A DNA stretch of 64,000 bases, taken from Triplophysa rosa (lineage: Eukaryota > Chordata > Actinopteri > Cypriniformes > Nemacheilidae). How positions within the stretch are numbered: position 1 is the first letter of the stretch; each line of letters opens with the position of its first letter. Where the stretch lies: positions 17,128,712 through 17,192,711 of the forward strand of contig NC_079891.1 of the NCBI RefSeq assembly GCF_024868665.1, given 5' to 3'. The notes under the pieces were generated by a model that saw only the letters and a list, made by a program, of their open reading frames with translations, made no database searches and was not told the origin of the DNA. A program made the position numbers and the translations under genes. Positions 11,350 through 23,900 of the stretch are shown one piece after another.

Positions 11350-11520
11350 CAGTGGTGTCCAATCCTGTTCCCAAATAGCAACTTCCAACCTTAACCCAAC
11401 ACAAACTACCTGCAATTTTCAAGTAATCTTTTAAGATCTTGATAAGCAGGTTCAGGTGTATTTGCTTAGGGTTGAAATTAAACACTGCAGTACATTAACC
11501 TGGCGGAGCTGAATTAGACA
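11350..11520. mobile_element. Degraded hAT-like MITE (GTGTCCAATCCTG type)
   Basis: CAGTGGTGTCCAATCCTG at the left is the start of a common fish non-autonomous family. Internal inverted segments (ACTTGAAAATT-like and AAGCAGGTTCAGGTGTATTT) fit that family. The right end is degraded and no duplication could be read. Family recognition is from memory. Confidence 0.5.
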
Positions 11521-12007
11521 AAACAGAAAGATCAACATTGGATTGGTCCCATAACATTTCTCGCACATTTTTATCAATGGTGTCTGGATTGACATGGTTC
11601 TTAGTCAAGCTTGCGTGGATGTAACTTGGGTCGTTATGAGTACAAGGACAGGGGTCTCAAAAGCTGTCGTGTTCGTCACAGTCAAGCTTGACGACGGCAT
11701 GATAACGTCATAAAATGTCACACGGGTGACCATATGGTACACTTAGTTAAGGCATTTTTAAAGCAATGTCAAATTGTTATGTTAGTTTGGTAGGTTTCTG
11801 AACTCTGAAACTAGCTCAAAGCAAACCGCTAGCTTTCATCAGAGCAATAACATGGTGCGATTTCAACTAAAAACAACAACCAAGTTTAAAACTATAGATA
11901 AAAGAAGATTGTCTTCAGCTTTGTCTCTATAGAAAATGTGAAATTTAACGATCAAGCGATTAGCTGGCTAACGTTAATTATCGACAACTGACATCAGATA
12001 TCTCTTA

Positions 12008-12470
<463 letters not shown>

Positions 12471-12779
12471 ATGTGGCATCTCAACACTCAGGTTAACGAC
12501 TCCAAACCTATTACCTGCATACCTAGACATTTTAATAAGTAGGCTTTGTGACATTTGGTGCCACGAATATATTATACAAAAAAAAAACATTAGAATACAA
12601 ATGGACTTATTTTTGCACAGTCCTGCTGGCTACATTCCGTTACTAAAGTAAACATTTCTTGGATTTTGTAAATTCATAGTAGGCTACATCAATAATTAGT
12701 CATCATAAATTTGTTTACATTTTAATGCGTCATTTGCATGAGCAATTTTTTTCATACATGTAAACGTTATATACAACAA

Positions 12780-13018
12780 TATAGACCACTTTGCAAGATG
12801 TAAACACTGGCCCAGAAGCACTTCCGGTTTCAGTTATTATATATTTAAAATGATTGTTTATTAATCTTATATAGCCCATATAATAAAATCTTATTTGTTT
12901 AACGTTTTGATCTGTTTATAAATGTTCTAGTGGTTGTATTTTCTTCAAATGTTTGTGTCGTGTGAAAAAAGAAGTTCTTTTGGACCAGCGATGCTTACGT
13001 CTTCCGAAGTGGTCTATA
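12780..13018. mobile_element. MITE with TATAGACCACTT ends
   Basis: TATAGACCACTT at the left and AAGTGGTCTATA at the right are exact 12-bp inverses, and adjoining blocks (GTAAACACTGG, GCTTACGTCTTC) are weakly mirrored. 239 bp, no frame. Flanks do not show a clear duplication beyond A/T bases. Confidence 0.7.
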
Positions 13019-13441
13019 TTTCAAACTAAAATTGATCATGATTGCAAGTCCTTTACTGAAAGAGTCCTTTATTGTATTCAAGGAATACTATTTTGAGAGG
13101 AAAAAGAAGTTACATATTTCAAGTGCAAAAAGAAACATTCAATGTTATTCTCACGTGGACATTGCAAGTCAGTGCTGCCGAAAAAGGCAAAGCTTGCATA
13201 CATATTCTATGTTTTTAGCACTAAACTCTGACAACATTATAAATTATACAAAGCAATTATACAGTTAACCTTATTATCCAGCTAGTTTGTACCTGTCGGG
13301 CACAAGAAACAGCTGAATGGAACAGAATCAAGCTGAAGATTAAACAGCTGACTGTTCAAGTAACAGTGACGGACTAGCAAAGAGCAGTAGTGCAAAACAG
13401 GGATGAAGAGGTGTAAACAAGACAAAATTGATGAGTGCTTT

Positions 13442-13749
13442 AAAGTAATAGTTTCCCCAAAATGAAAATTCTGTCATTATATTTAGTCACCCTCTTGTCA
13501 TTTCAAACCTGTGTGACTTTCTTCCGCTGAACACAGAAGAAGATATTTCAAACAGCAGTACCCATTCACTTCTATTGTATGGACACAAAACCAGTGGAGG
13601 TGAATGGTTACTGCCGTTGTTCGCTTACCAACATTCTTCAAAATATCTTCTTTTGTGTTCAGTGTAAGAACGAAAGTCATACAGCTTTGAAATGACAAGA
13701 GGGCGAGTAAATGATGATAGAATTTTCATTCTTGGGTGAACTATCCCTA
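13442..13749. mobile_element. Palindromic MITE of the GTTCACCC/GGGTGAAC family (Angel-like)
   Basis: One of nine recognisable copies in this window. The left arm contains AAAATGAAAATTCTGTCA, TCATTTCAAACCTGTGTGAC and AAGAAGATATTT. The right arm repeats these inverted (AAATATCTTC, AAAGTCATACAG, GAATTTTCATT, GGGTGAACTATCCC). The arms pair over most of the length, so the element can fold as one long hairpin. This matches the structure of the zebrafish Angel MITEs, though I name the family from memory only. Confidence 0.8.
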
Positions 13750-14939
13750 AGAAGCATGCATTAGTTTACATACATTACAATCAGATGCTGAAAAATACCA
13801 GGCAGTAAACAACAGTATTCATGACTGAAGTGCCTGTTGTTTGTTTGTGACAGTAGTTCTGCAGACACAAATATACAGTATGACATGAAATGCTTACAAT
13901 CTACTATGACATTTCTATATAGTTACCACATGTATTTTAAAATGAATATAAATTCAAATTATAGAATTTTCATTGGTCAACCTGCTGTGTAAGTAAATGT
14001 CTTCTTATTTCTTTGATAATACTTTGATAACATTTTTATGTAGCCAAAAAACAGCCACGAAGTGCACATAATACAATAGACCTCAAGTCTTCGAGACACT
14101 TCTGATCTCATGTATTGTTCTACACTTCCTGTTTCTTTAAGCATGGGACTGCAAATAACCACTAGGCAGTACGAAAAGAAACAACTTGGACGGTTAAGAA
14201 TACACACACTATATCACATTGGACCACAGTAGTTCAAGTCCTATTTGTATTCATTTCTAACCAGAAGGCGAATGCAGTGATAATTATATACCTGTAGGTG
14301 GCTTTTTTGCATGCTTTCAGATCTCTTACTGACAGAGCACATTGAAATGCTGAAGTTAAGTTACTTTAAAGCTTTCAGCATTGCAATTGCCTGGATGGAA
14401 AATGTACAAGCTGCTGAGCCATTGACCTGCACAATATGAGTCAGAGTATTTAAGTTGACCGACGTAAATTGTACGTAGCAGCCAGAGTCTGCTAGTCATA
14501 CATATATCTTAAAAGAAACAAGGACCAACTTCACTAAAATGTGTTATGATAAATATTACTTGGTAATTTATAAAGTAACACGTCGCTATGCAAAAAGGTT
14601 GTCGAAAAGGCTTTTTTTTTTTTCAAAAACAGTGGAAAAGCTGGAAGTTGAGGGCTATATCCTGTTCCTGTTTTTGATGGGCTACAAAGGAAAATGCTAG
14701 GTGATGTTCCATTGAGATATAGATGGAGAAACATGAAAGAAAGTAAAAGTAAGCTTACATCATGTAAGGCTCATGTAATGCTTTGAATACAGTACGGCAC
14801 ATTTGGTTTGGAAAAAGATCCGCTTAGCATCAAAGGCACTTTAAGCACCATATGGATCCGAAAAGGCCACTTTTATCCTAAATTTACCAAATAATCATAA
14901 CAACATTGTTTAATATATGATGTAAAAGCATGTTCCCTG
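13750..14939. other. mtmr12 3' flank / 3' UTR region
   Basis: This is downstream of the mtmr12 stop on the minus strand and upstream of golph3. It presumably holds the mtmr12 3' UTR, but I found no convincing AATAAA on the minus strand (an ATTAAA about 30 nt past the stop is too close). No other gene or repeat recognised. Confidence 0.45.
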
Positions 14940-17900
14940 TTAAACCAAACTCACAAACTCGCTGACTTCATCACCCTGACTGGCAAGGCTGTCAGTTAGC
15001 ACAATGCTTTGCAGTAGACCTGTAGGAATGATGGGCTTGAAGGATCGATTGCGGCTGTAAGCGAAGGGAAAAGATGAAATATGCCCTGCCGAGCCGAACA
15101 ACAGCGGCCTGTGCTGAAGGTGCGTGCGATTATTGAGTTTAGCAGATTGCGATGAGTCTCTCTGCTCCAGCACACGCTTCAAATCCTGCACCTGAGCTAG
15201 AAGTTCCATAAGTTTGGTTGTGATGGCCACGGATCCACCGCCCATGATGTGCACCTCGGGTATCCAGCGAAGGTAGCGCTGCATCCAGAGGCGGATAGCC
15301 GGTCCATCCAGACAGGGGAGCAGGAGGCCGTGATAGTCCAGAGGACGCCGCTGCCAGGACTCGTAGAACTCCCGGGTGGCTGCAACGGGGGAGTCAGGAG
15401 ACCCCATCCAGCGACTGATGCGTTTAACTCGTAACATCTTTTTAAGACTATCGGTCTCGTCTTTAAAGAAGCCTTTCTTGGTTGGGGTTTTGAAGGCTGT
15501 GCTGGGTAAGGATAACTGTCTTTGGTGCTATAATTGTAAGTAAAAAAAAAACGATCAGCAAAAACAATAATAAAGCGACTCTTAATGTTCAATGCAGATC
15601 AGACAAACAAAGTTCAATTAACTCATACAAAAGTATATTATTAATTTGTTTGGGACAATTTCATCCTCTTACCTTGTGCTTGTGAGGTTTGCGCAAAGTT
15701 TGTTTCACTTTCTCGGAGTACAGGGGGTTAAGGAAGAAATTCTGGGCCTTGCTGTCAAACTGTAGAGACCAGTCCCACACTGAAGGGCAGCTCAATGGGC
15801 CGCTTTGTGCAAGAGGCGACTCAACCTGCCAAGACAATCAAGCAGAGGCAGTTAGAGGGAGGCGTGTCCGACTGCGCAAGGCAGGCAACGGCCACCAACT
15901 TCTGAGCACATGTAGAATAACGATTACATTACAGTGGGCTGACTGTTTTCTTTTATACAGCGACTGTTTTTTATAGAGGCCTCTCATATTGGTCAAATGC
16001 CAAAATGTAATGTTATATGTTAAACAGTTAGGCAATGTCCCATGTGCACAGACACACACAGAGAAACTCAGGTTTCTACCCTAAAATGAAAATCTACTCA
16101 TCCTCATGTCATTCCGAACCTGTATGTAATGCTTTCTTCTGTGAAGCACAAAAGCAAGTATTTTGAAAAGGATGTTTTGAACCTCAATGTAAACATTCTT
16201 CAAAATATATTTTGGGGGGTTTCGTACACACATGAGGGTGTAGGCGGTCAACGATGAAAGAAAATCATTTTTAGATGACCTGATGATCTTTTAGATGATC
16301 TCTTTAAGCCCAAATTATACTTCCGTCCACATTTATTATAGTTTTGTTTTAAGGTTTATTAATATTTTGAACTAGCTTTAATATTTTTTAGTTCACATGA
16401 TTTTTAACACTGTTTGTTATGTGCTTTTGGTATTTTACTGCTATTCAAGTTTTATTTCAGTGTCTCAACTTAAACTTATTTCAGTTTTTTGCTAAAGCAA
16501 CATTTTTCATTTTCATTTAGCTAGTTCATGTGCAAAACAGATATATACAGTATACTGTATATACAGTCTATGTAATCTAAGTATGTTTAAATTTGAATTT
16601 TTGTTATTTTAAAAATGTTCTTTTACATTTTTTATTGAACATTCCAATTTATAGCAATCAACATGCAGTTGGGTTGCTTTGTTTAAGTAGCAATAACTCA
16701 AACAAATACAGCTAACTAACACAATAAAAACATGATGACGTAAAATTTTTTGAAAATGTTTAAAAACCGAGTTATCTGTTATTGCAAATAAACTCTTGAT
16801 TTATTATTTACTATATTTGATTTGATTTCAATTAACAGAAATGTTTTAATAGTAGGGATGCACCGATAAATCTTTAACATTGGAAGCCAATAACCGATAT
16901 ACAGTATCTAAATATTGATATAAAATTCCCCAAGACTGAAACAAAAGTCAAAAATTGGACAACTGCTTTTATTTGAAAACATTCACTGCAGAAAACAAGG
17001 TAACCATTAGTTCTATTTTTTCCCCCTGATAATCATATACCAAGCCTTTATACTAGTTAAGGATTCTTTAACCTTCAAACTTTTCTGGTATATTTTTATT
17101 TAACAAACAAATTATATATTTTCTTCCAGAGCAACCCAGAAAAATGTCCTTAATAGCCACAAGTCTAACAGGTCTCAAGACAGAAAACATTCAGACCGCA
17201 GTCTGATTCAAACAATATGCTTTTGTTCTTATAATTTACACATTCATAAATACTGTATCTACATACTGTACCTACATCAAAAATGTTTTGCTAATAGCAG
17301 TAAGTGAATGATCACGACAGAAAGACAGTGCTGTACTGGGTTTTAACTGTGAGCAGCGTGAGACTGAAGAAGTTTAAAGGGATAGTTCACCCAAAAATGA
17401 AAATTCTGTCATCATTTACTCACCCTCAGATTGTACCAAACAATATTCTAAGTTTGTTCCAAACAATATGCTAAGCCTCCTGTATAAATGTCTTTGTTCT
17501 GCTAAACACAAAGAAAGATATTTGGAAGAATGTCAGTAACCATCTCCCATTGACTCCCATAGTATTTATTTTCCCTACTATGGCAGTAAATGGAGGATGA
17601 GATCGGTTTGGTTACTGAACTATCACTTTAAACAGAGGAAATTTATGATTTATCGGCTATAATATATCGGCCTAAATTTTATTAACGGCCGATAACGATA
17701 ACATTAAAAATGACCATTTATCGATACCGATATGGCCGATAATTCATCATGCATCCCTATTTAATAGTTTTAGTAAACCATAATAACCTTGCTGTTTATT
17801 ATCTGCTACAGTATGTCTTACAATTTCATCATTAGCAGGAGTCGCACGAAAAACTGTCTGAAGTGCAACACGATTTATCCTGACGTGAGGGCTTTTTATG

Positions 17901-20900
17901 TTGTCTACACATTGCAAGGGCCTGAATGCAGAAGAGTCCTTGCTTAACTGTGAACGAGACATAACAACCCTGGAATTAACTTTGAGAAAAAAGTTGTACC
18001 TTCATAAAACTTTCCCTGTGATATCCAGAGTTGAAGAGGAAAGTGCTGAACACAGGCACATGAACACTGTCGGACAGCACAGTCAGGTAAGTCTCAGAGA
18101 ACTGGAAGGCCGGGATGTGCTGCTGAACAAGCTGCCACACACACTCGAGAAACAGGAGGAAGACCGGAGACTGACACTAGGCAATATAAACAAGAGTGAA
18201 ATTAAAAAGTAGGTATGCATAAATTTGTGCTTAAAATGCATGATTCATCAATAAGTTCAATAAGACTGATGATGACCTAAGATGCAATGTTTCAAGCCAA
18301 ATGAAACTGAATAACTTACTATTATAAAATGAATTTCAGAGTAACAAAATGGACCTGCATTGAAATGCAGCCTGTACAGTCATAGTGCAGTTGCTAATAA
18401 GAAGTCTAAAAGAGTAGAGTACGCCTATTTAAAATAATAAAAAGTTAACTATGAAAGTGGATAACATAAAACTACAATTTAAGATAAAAAGCAAGTATGC
18501 AGCTTGCTTTATTGTGAATGAAACAGTTTTGTTGCTCCTAACTGTTCATTTGCCTAAGAATGTCACCAAGCTGCTGAAGAAACAGTCAAGAGTGAACATG
18601 CAATAATTACATCTTTATCTTTCTGATGGAGGTGATTACATCGATCCAGGAAGGCATGGCAACCAGCCACCCACTCTTTCTGCACCAGGCTCTGGAAACC
18701 CGTGAGTGTTCTGTAATAAGGGTCCAGCATTATCTGAGCCAGACTGGAAACCAGACAGCAAAGATCTGTGCCCTCTTCCTCTGAAATCAACCAAGAGAAA
18801 ATAGAGTTTTAAAAAGTATTTATTGTTTAAATGTAGGGTGTGTAATGTCTGCATTACACTACAACACTAAATGCAAAATAGTGTTTTTAAACAGATTTCC
18901 CATTTGGTCCCCGTTCCTATATTGAGAGTGTTAGCCCTCTCAAGCAAAATGTTTTGAATATGCCAGTGTTTATACTCTTCAGTAGGTCCATCTACAAATG
19001 TTTTATGTATGTGTACATCTGATTTTGCTCATTAAAATATTTATATGAAAACATTTAGTACATAGATTTCATATTTTTATATACATTTAACATCAGAAAA
19101 ACTTGTCAAGTTGGTTGAGAGACACTTGCTAGACCTACCTGTTATGAGAACATTTGTGTTGTCTTTCTCAAGACATTCAACCACCTCTACTGCTTTCTGA
19201 AGACATTGTCTGTTAAGAACATTAACAGAATATTTTCAGGAACCTAGATACTAGAAAACCGAGTTCTCACATTTTCACAATTTTCATAAGATTTCCAATC
19301 AGTGCGATTATTCAGCCGAACCGATTCACTGGATACGATCACTGTGGTTCTACTTATGACTGTAGAAACCATGTAAAGAGTCTTTACGGATGAAAACTGA
19401 CCTGATGATGTCTAGCCAACCAGAGCTTTCAATGGAAGAGAACCACTTCACATCTGACAACCAAAAGTCTGTTGAATTATCTACAAAAACAATAAAAGTG
19501 ATTTCAAGTACAATCTATCCCTTCATTTAGTTTTTATAGGAATATCGACCTTCTTGTGAAAGTTTATTCTGTGACTCACCTATAAGAAAGAACTGTTTGA
19601 ACTTGTTATATGACTGTTGGATGTCCTGTACAGTAGGAAGTGATTCTGTGAGATCTTCTGTTTTTACAGAATACAGATAATTATGTGCTACTGCATTTAT
19701 CATTCTGCAACAGAAAAAAGTAACAGAGAAATTCTTGAATGTAAAACTACTGTTGACAGAAGATAAGCTAAATCAACATTTTTGCTATGGACGCCATGTT
19801 TTTTATTCTTTCATTTAAATAGAAAGGGGGAAACACAGATGTATAACCATTACAAGATAACAAACTAGCACGCTATTCTCTAATAAAAAGCTGTGCCCTC
19901 GATTGTGCCCATGAACTCCCACACACAGTTTGTGACTAGAGAGATTTCTTTCACTACACTGAAATAAGAGGATACTGCACCAGTGTGGTTTATTTCCGAA
20001 TGTGGGTCAAAAAACAGTGCACTTATTTACGTATCCAAGTGCTTTTGGAAATCCCCATCTTCCTGTGCCACAGGCAGGAAAGATGCTTTGAACAGGGAAC
20101 AACCACTGTGATGAGACCAGCACCAGATCTTAAAAAAATGTGAAAATAATCCTTAGACTTAGTAAAGCAAAGCAAAAACCAGTAAAACAAAGAATTTACA
20201 AAGCATAATCTTGGAAATAATAATCTACCGGAATAATATAAAATAAAACTCACTGGTAATCCCTTTCCTTGGTGGCTGGACAAATCATCTATAGCTGATG
20301 GAATGACGAAGTACTTTGGTAACCTGTGGACCATGAGAACATTCCATTTTATTGGATACATTTATTTCACACAAATCAACAATGTTGTATGTCTGTATTG
20401 ACATAACAAAGACCATTTTGGCTAAAGATGTGATTTATGAAAATATTTTTAACAATCATTTTGTTTGATTGATAACAGACTTGCCGTACAAGCAGCGGCG
20501 GTATTGTACTATCCTTCATATAAAAGTAGTTGCATAAAACCATTTATGTTAACTTTCAATGACTTAAATCCTACAAACAGTACAGTCCTACAAACAGTAG
20601 CAGACGAATTAGAGATTAAAACGTGTTAAGAAACAAGGACATTGACTTCAATGCATCTTAAATGGTTTAAATGGTGGCAAAACTTTCCGATAACAGCAGC
20701 AGAACTTACTTCTGAGAGAGGTCAAAGTTCTCATTTTCAGTGACCAATCTACATTTCGTTTTGGTCCGTTTCATCTCCACGGTCCAGTCCTCTGGTGAGT
20801 CGAACACAATTGTGTCCTGTTTCCTCTGCATGTCTGCAAAACCACCAGTTAGTACAAATGACATCTGTTGTTGTTCCACAGTCTTTGTTCAGGTGGACTA

Positions 20901-23900
20901 TGATATACTATAGTATAGTATGGCTGGATGTGACATGGAACCTGTGTCTAAACCGCATCCAGTGTGGACAAATTTTAAAATTATAATGGGTTCTATTGTC
21001 GTGTCACGTCCGGTGTAGTCTAAAATCAGTCAAGTCTTAAATCTGCCCTTTTCTGAAGTCTTGACATATTAAACAGGTGCATGTCATGTTCTGCGGAAAA
21101 TTACATGAATAAGAAATTACATTCGATTAAGATAATATTTCAAAAATATAATATGAAATATTTGTGGTTGCATTTCAGTTGCTTTCAGCATAATAGACTA
21201 TGATTTCTGCAGTCAGTGCTATAGGACCACTGTTGGAATATGCATACATTACTTTTACATTTATGCATTTGGAAGATGCTTTTATTCTAAGCAACTTACA
21301 GTGCATTTAAGCTATACATTTCAGTATGTGCGTTCCTTGAAAATTCCTTTTGCAATGCTAATGCAATTATCTACCAGTTGAGCTACAGTATGTAGGCATG
21401 CATTTCAGACGTAAAATGATGACTTTAAGCAAACAAGAAAAATATCACCTCATAAAATCATCTATATTTAATAATCTTGTAAAAAATTAAAAGTAGAAAT
21501 CTAATAGATCATGGACAGTTGAAATGAGTACCTGGGCTTGTTGTTCCCTCATAGGAAAAAGCAAAGAGACACTTCAGAGATTTCTCCTCCAAACAATGAT
21601 GTGCAATACCTTGAAAGATCTAACAAAACAAAGAAACACAAAAGAAGAAGACGTAGTGTTACCTTCATTACTGTGCTGTACACATACATTACCTTAGTTT
21701 CTCACGCCAAACACATTACCTTTTTGGCGTCTTCCTCATTGGTGTATGTTAAACAGAACTGAAACACTCGCAGATCTTTACAGTGAAAGATCATTTTAGA
21801 CGGGTATTTGTTCTTCACGAGGCCTCCTGTTATCAACTTCCTCTTTTCATCGTACACTTCACAGAAATAAACAATTTCACAGAAATAAACAATCGCACTA
21901 AAAAACACTTCCAATATATCGTTAATAGGGATGTAACAATATTATCGATATCGTGCTATCGCAATAGCAATTTGCCATGTTAAATAATGCAACAAATACC
22001 GCACCGCGGGCTTTATACCGAGGTATTATCTTACAGTGAGATTTTTGATATTGTTACATCCCTAATCGTTAATGGTTTCTCATCATCTCACCTATCCATT
22101 AATAACAACAAAGAAAAATTATTACCACCATAGATGTGATCCACACACGTTAATGGAATGTCATTTTCACCATAGAGTTTGTTCTTGAAGTTCCTGGCCT
22201 GGAACAAAGAGGCACCAGGTGATACAACAGCACTGAGTGGATGTAACAGACAATATAAGACTCCTGTCGCACTTAATGTTTATGTAATGTAGACACCACT
22301 CATTTATAACAATTTCGACATTCATTACAGATAGCAACCAATGCTGTGTATCAGTATCGTATTTTAACACAGGCCAGCCACTTGCTGTTGCCTTTCTCAG
22401 TGTGCTGTATTAAACTTTCACACAATATTTTTGTGTGAAATCAACTGTGAAATATAAGTCTAAAAGCAGCATACTGAACCTCAAAATATCAACCAACATT
22501 AAGGGTATAACCTTCAGCTGCCAAACAGTTTTGCATCCTTTTAAGATGCTGATAAAAGCTCAATGACGTCTCCATGACTAAAACAAACACAGAGTACCCA
22601 GCACTGTATGTATGTTTTCCCCATATGAACCTGCTCTAAGTCACCACTTTCTCACCAGAATTTCACTGCAAATGAGTCAAACACACAAGTTCCTGAAATG
22701 GCAGCTAAAGTGAGAGCACTTGGGCAGAACCGTTCCTCATGCAATGACATTAAGCATGCACTGTGGCAACAGCTACATGATACATTTTTGTTTAGTTAAA
22801 GGGACAGTTCACCCAAAATTGAAAATTCTGTAATCATTTACCCACCGTTTTGTCGTTTCAAACCTGTATGACTTTATTTCCTCTGCAGAACAAAAGAAGA
22901 TATTTTCAAGAAAGTAGGTAACCGAACAGCGCCGGCACCCATTCGCTTCTGTTGTATGGACGGACACAAAACCAATGCAAGTCAATGGGTGCCGTTTAAC
23001 AACATTCTTCAAATATATATTTTGTGTTCTGCGGAAGAAAGAAAGTCATACAGGCTCTGTACGAGAAACCACCCCGATGTGTGTTATGAACCCAGTCACA
23101 TGGACTTACGGTCTCCTCCTGCGACATCTCATCGCTAATGAACGTGACACGAAAATTGGTGCAGAACAACGTGCCGAAGATGCCACGCTGGGAGAGGTCA
23201 TCTTGAGTGTATTTGAGGATGGGGTTGGCACTGCAGAACACCACTTCTCCTGCAACAGAATTAAAAATATGCATACACAAATCAAATAAAAAGTTTGTGG
23301 TTTAAGTTGTTGTGTGCATAAAGAAATGTGGTCAGTTAACTATGGTGAAGTGTTTTAGGATCTGATAAACCACAGGCTGCAATTACACTAAATGTGATCT
23401 CTCTAATCCACAGTGTGATCTAAAGATCAATTGTCTAAACATAAAACTACACCCATGGTGGTTTTAAACAGCCAAACCATACTTTAGACTTAATGACAAC
23501 AATGAAGAATAACCTGAAGTAAACAATGCATTCAGCAACAATGCATGCATGCAGACAGTAACACCAACTGACTGACGTTCAGGTTATACAAGAAAATGAA
23601 TGCGTAGCAAAACATTATGCAAGGAATGTCTTACCTGGTAGCAAATCAGGATGTTTCTCTTTTTTTGGTGGCTCTTTCTCCAATTTTATTTCCTTAAGAA
23701 AATGAAGGTAACAAAACTATGCTATAAAACTGCACATGTTATGAATTATTTATTATCTAATGTCAAACATATCACGTCACATTTCATGAATTGAAAAGAC
23801 ATTTGCTAACTGTTGCTGCAAACAGGTATGAAAAACAGGGCTTATTTCGTGATAACAGCCGGCTGCTTGTACATTATCCCGCTTATTACATGGCTACTTG

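Noticed and set aside
17898..18212. 104-codon plus-strand frame
   Set aside because: It overlaps mtmr12 exon 14 in antisense; the minus-strand reading is the conserved one.
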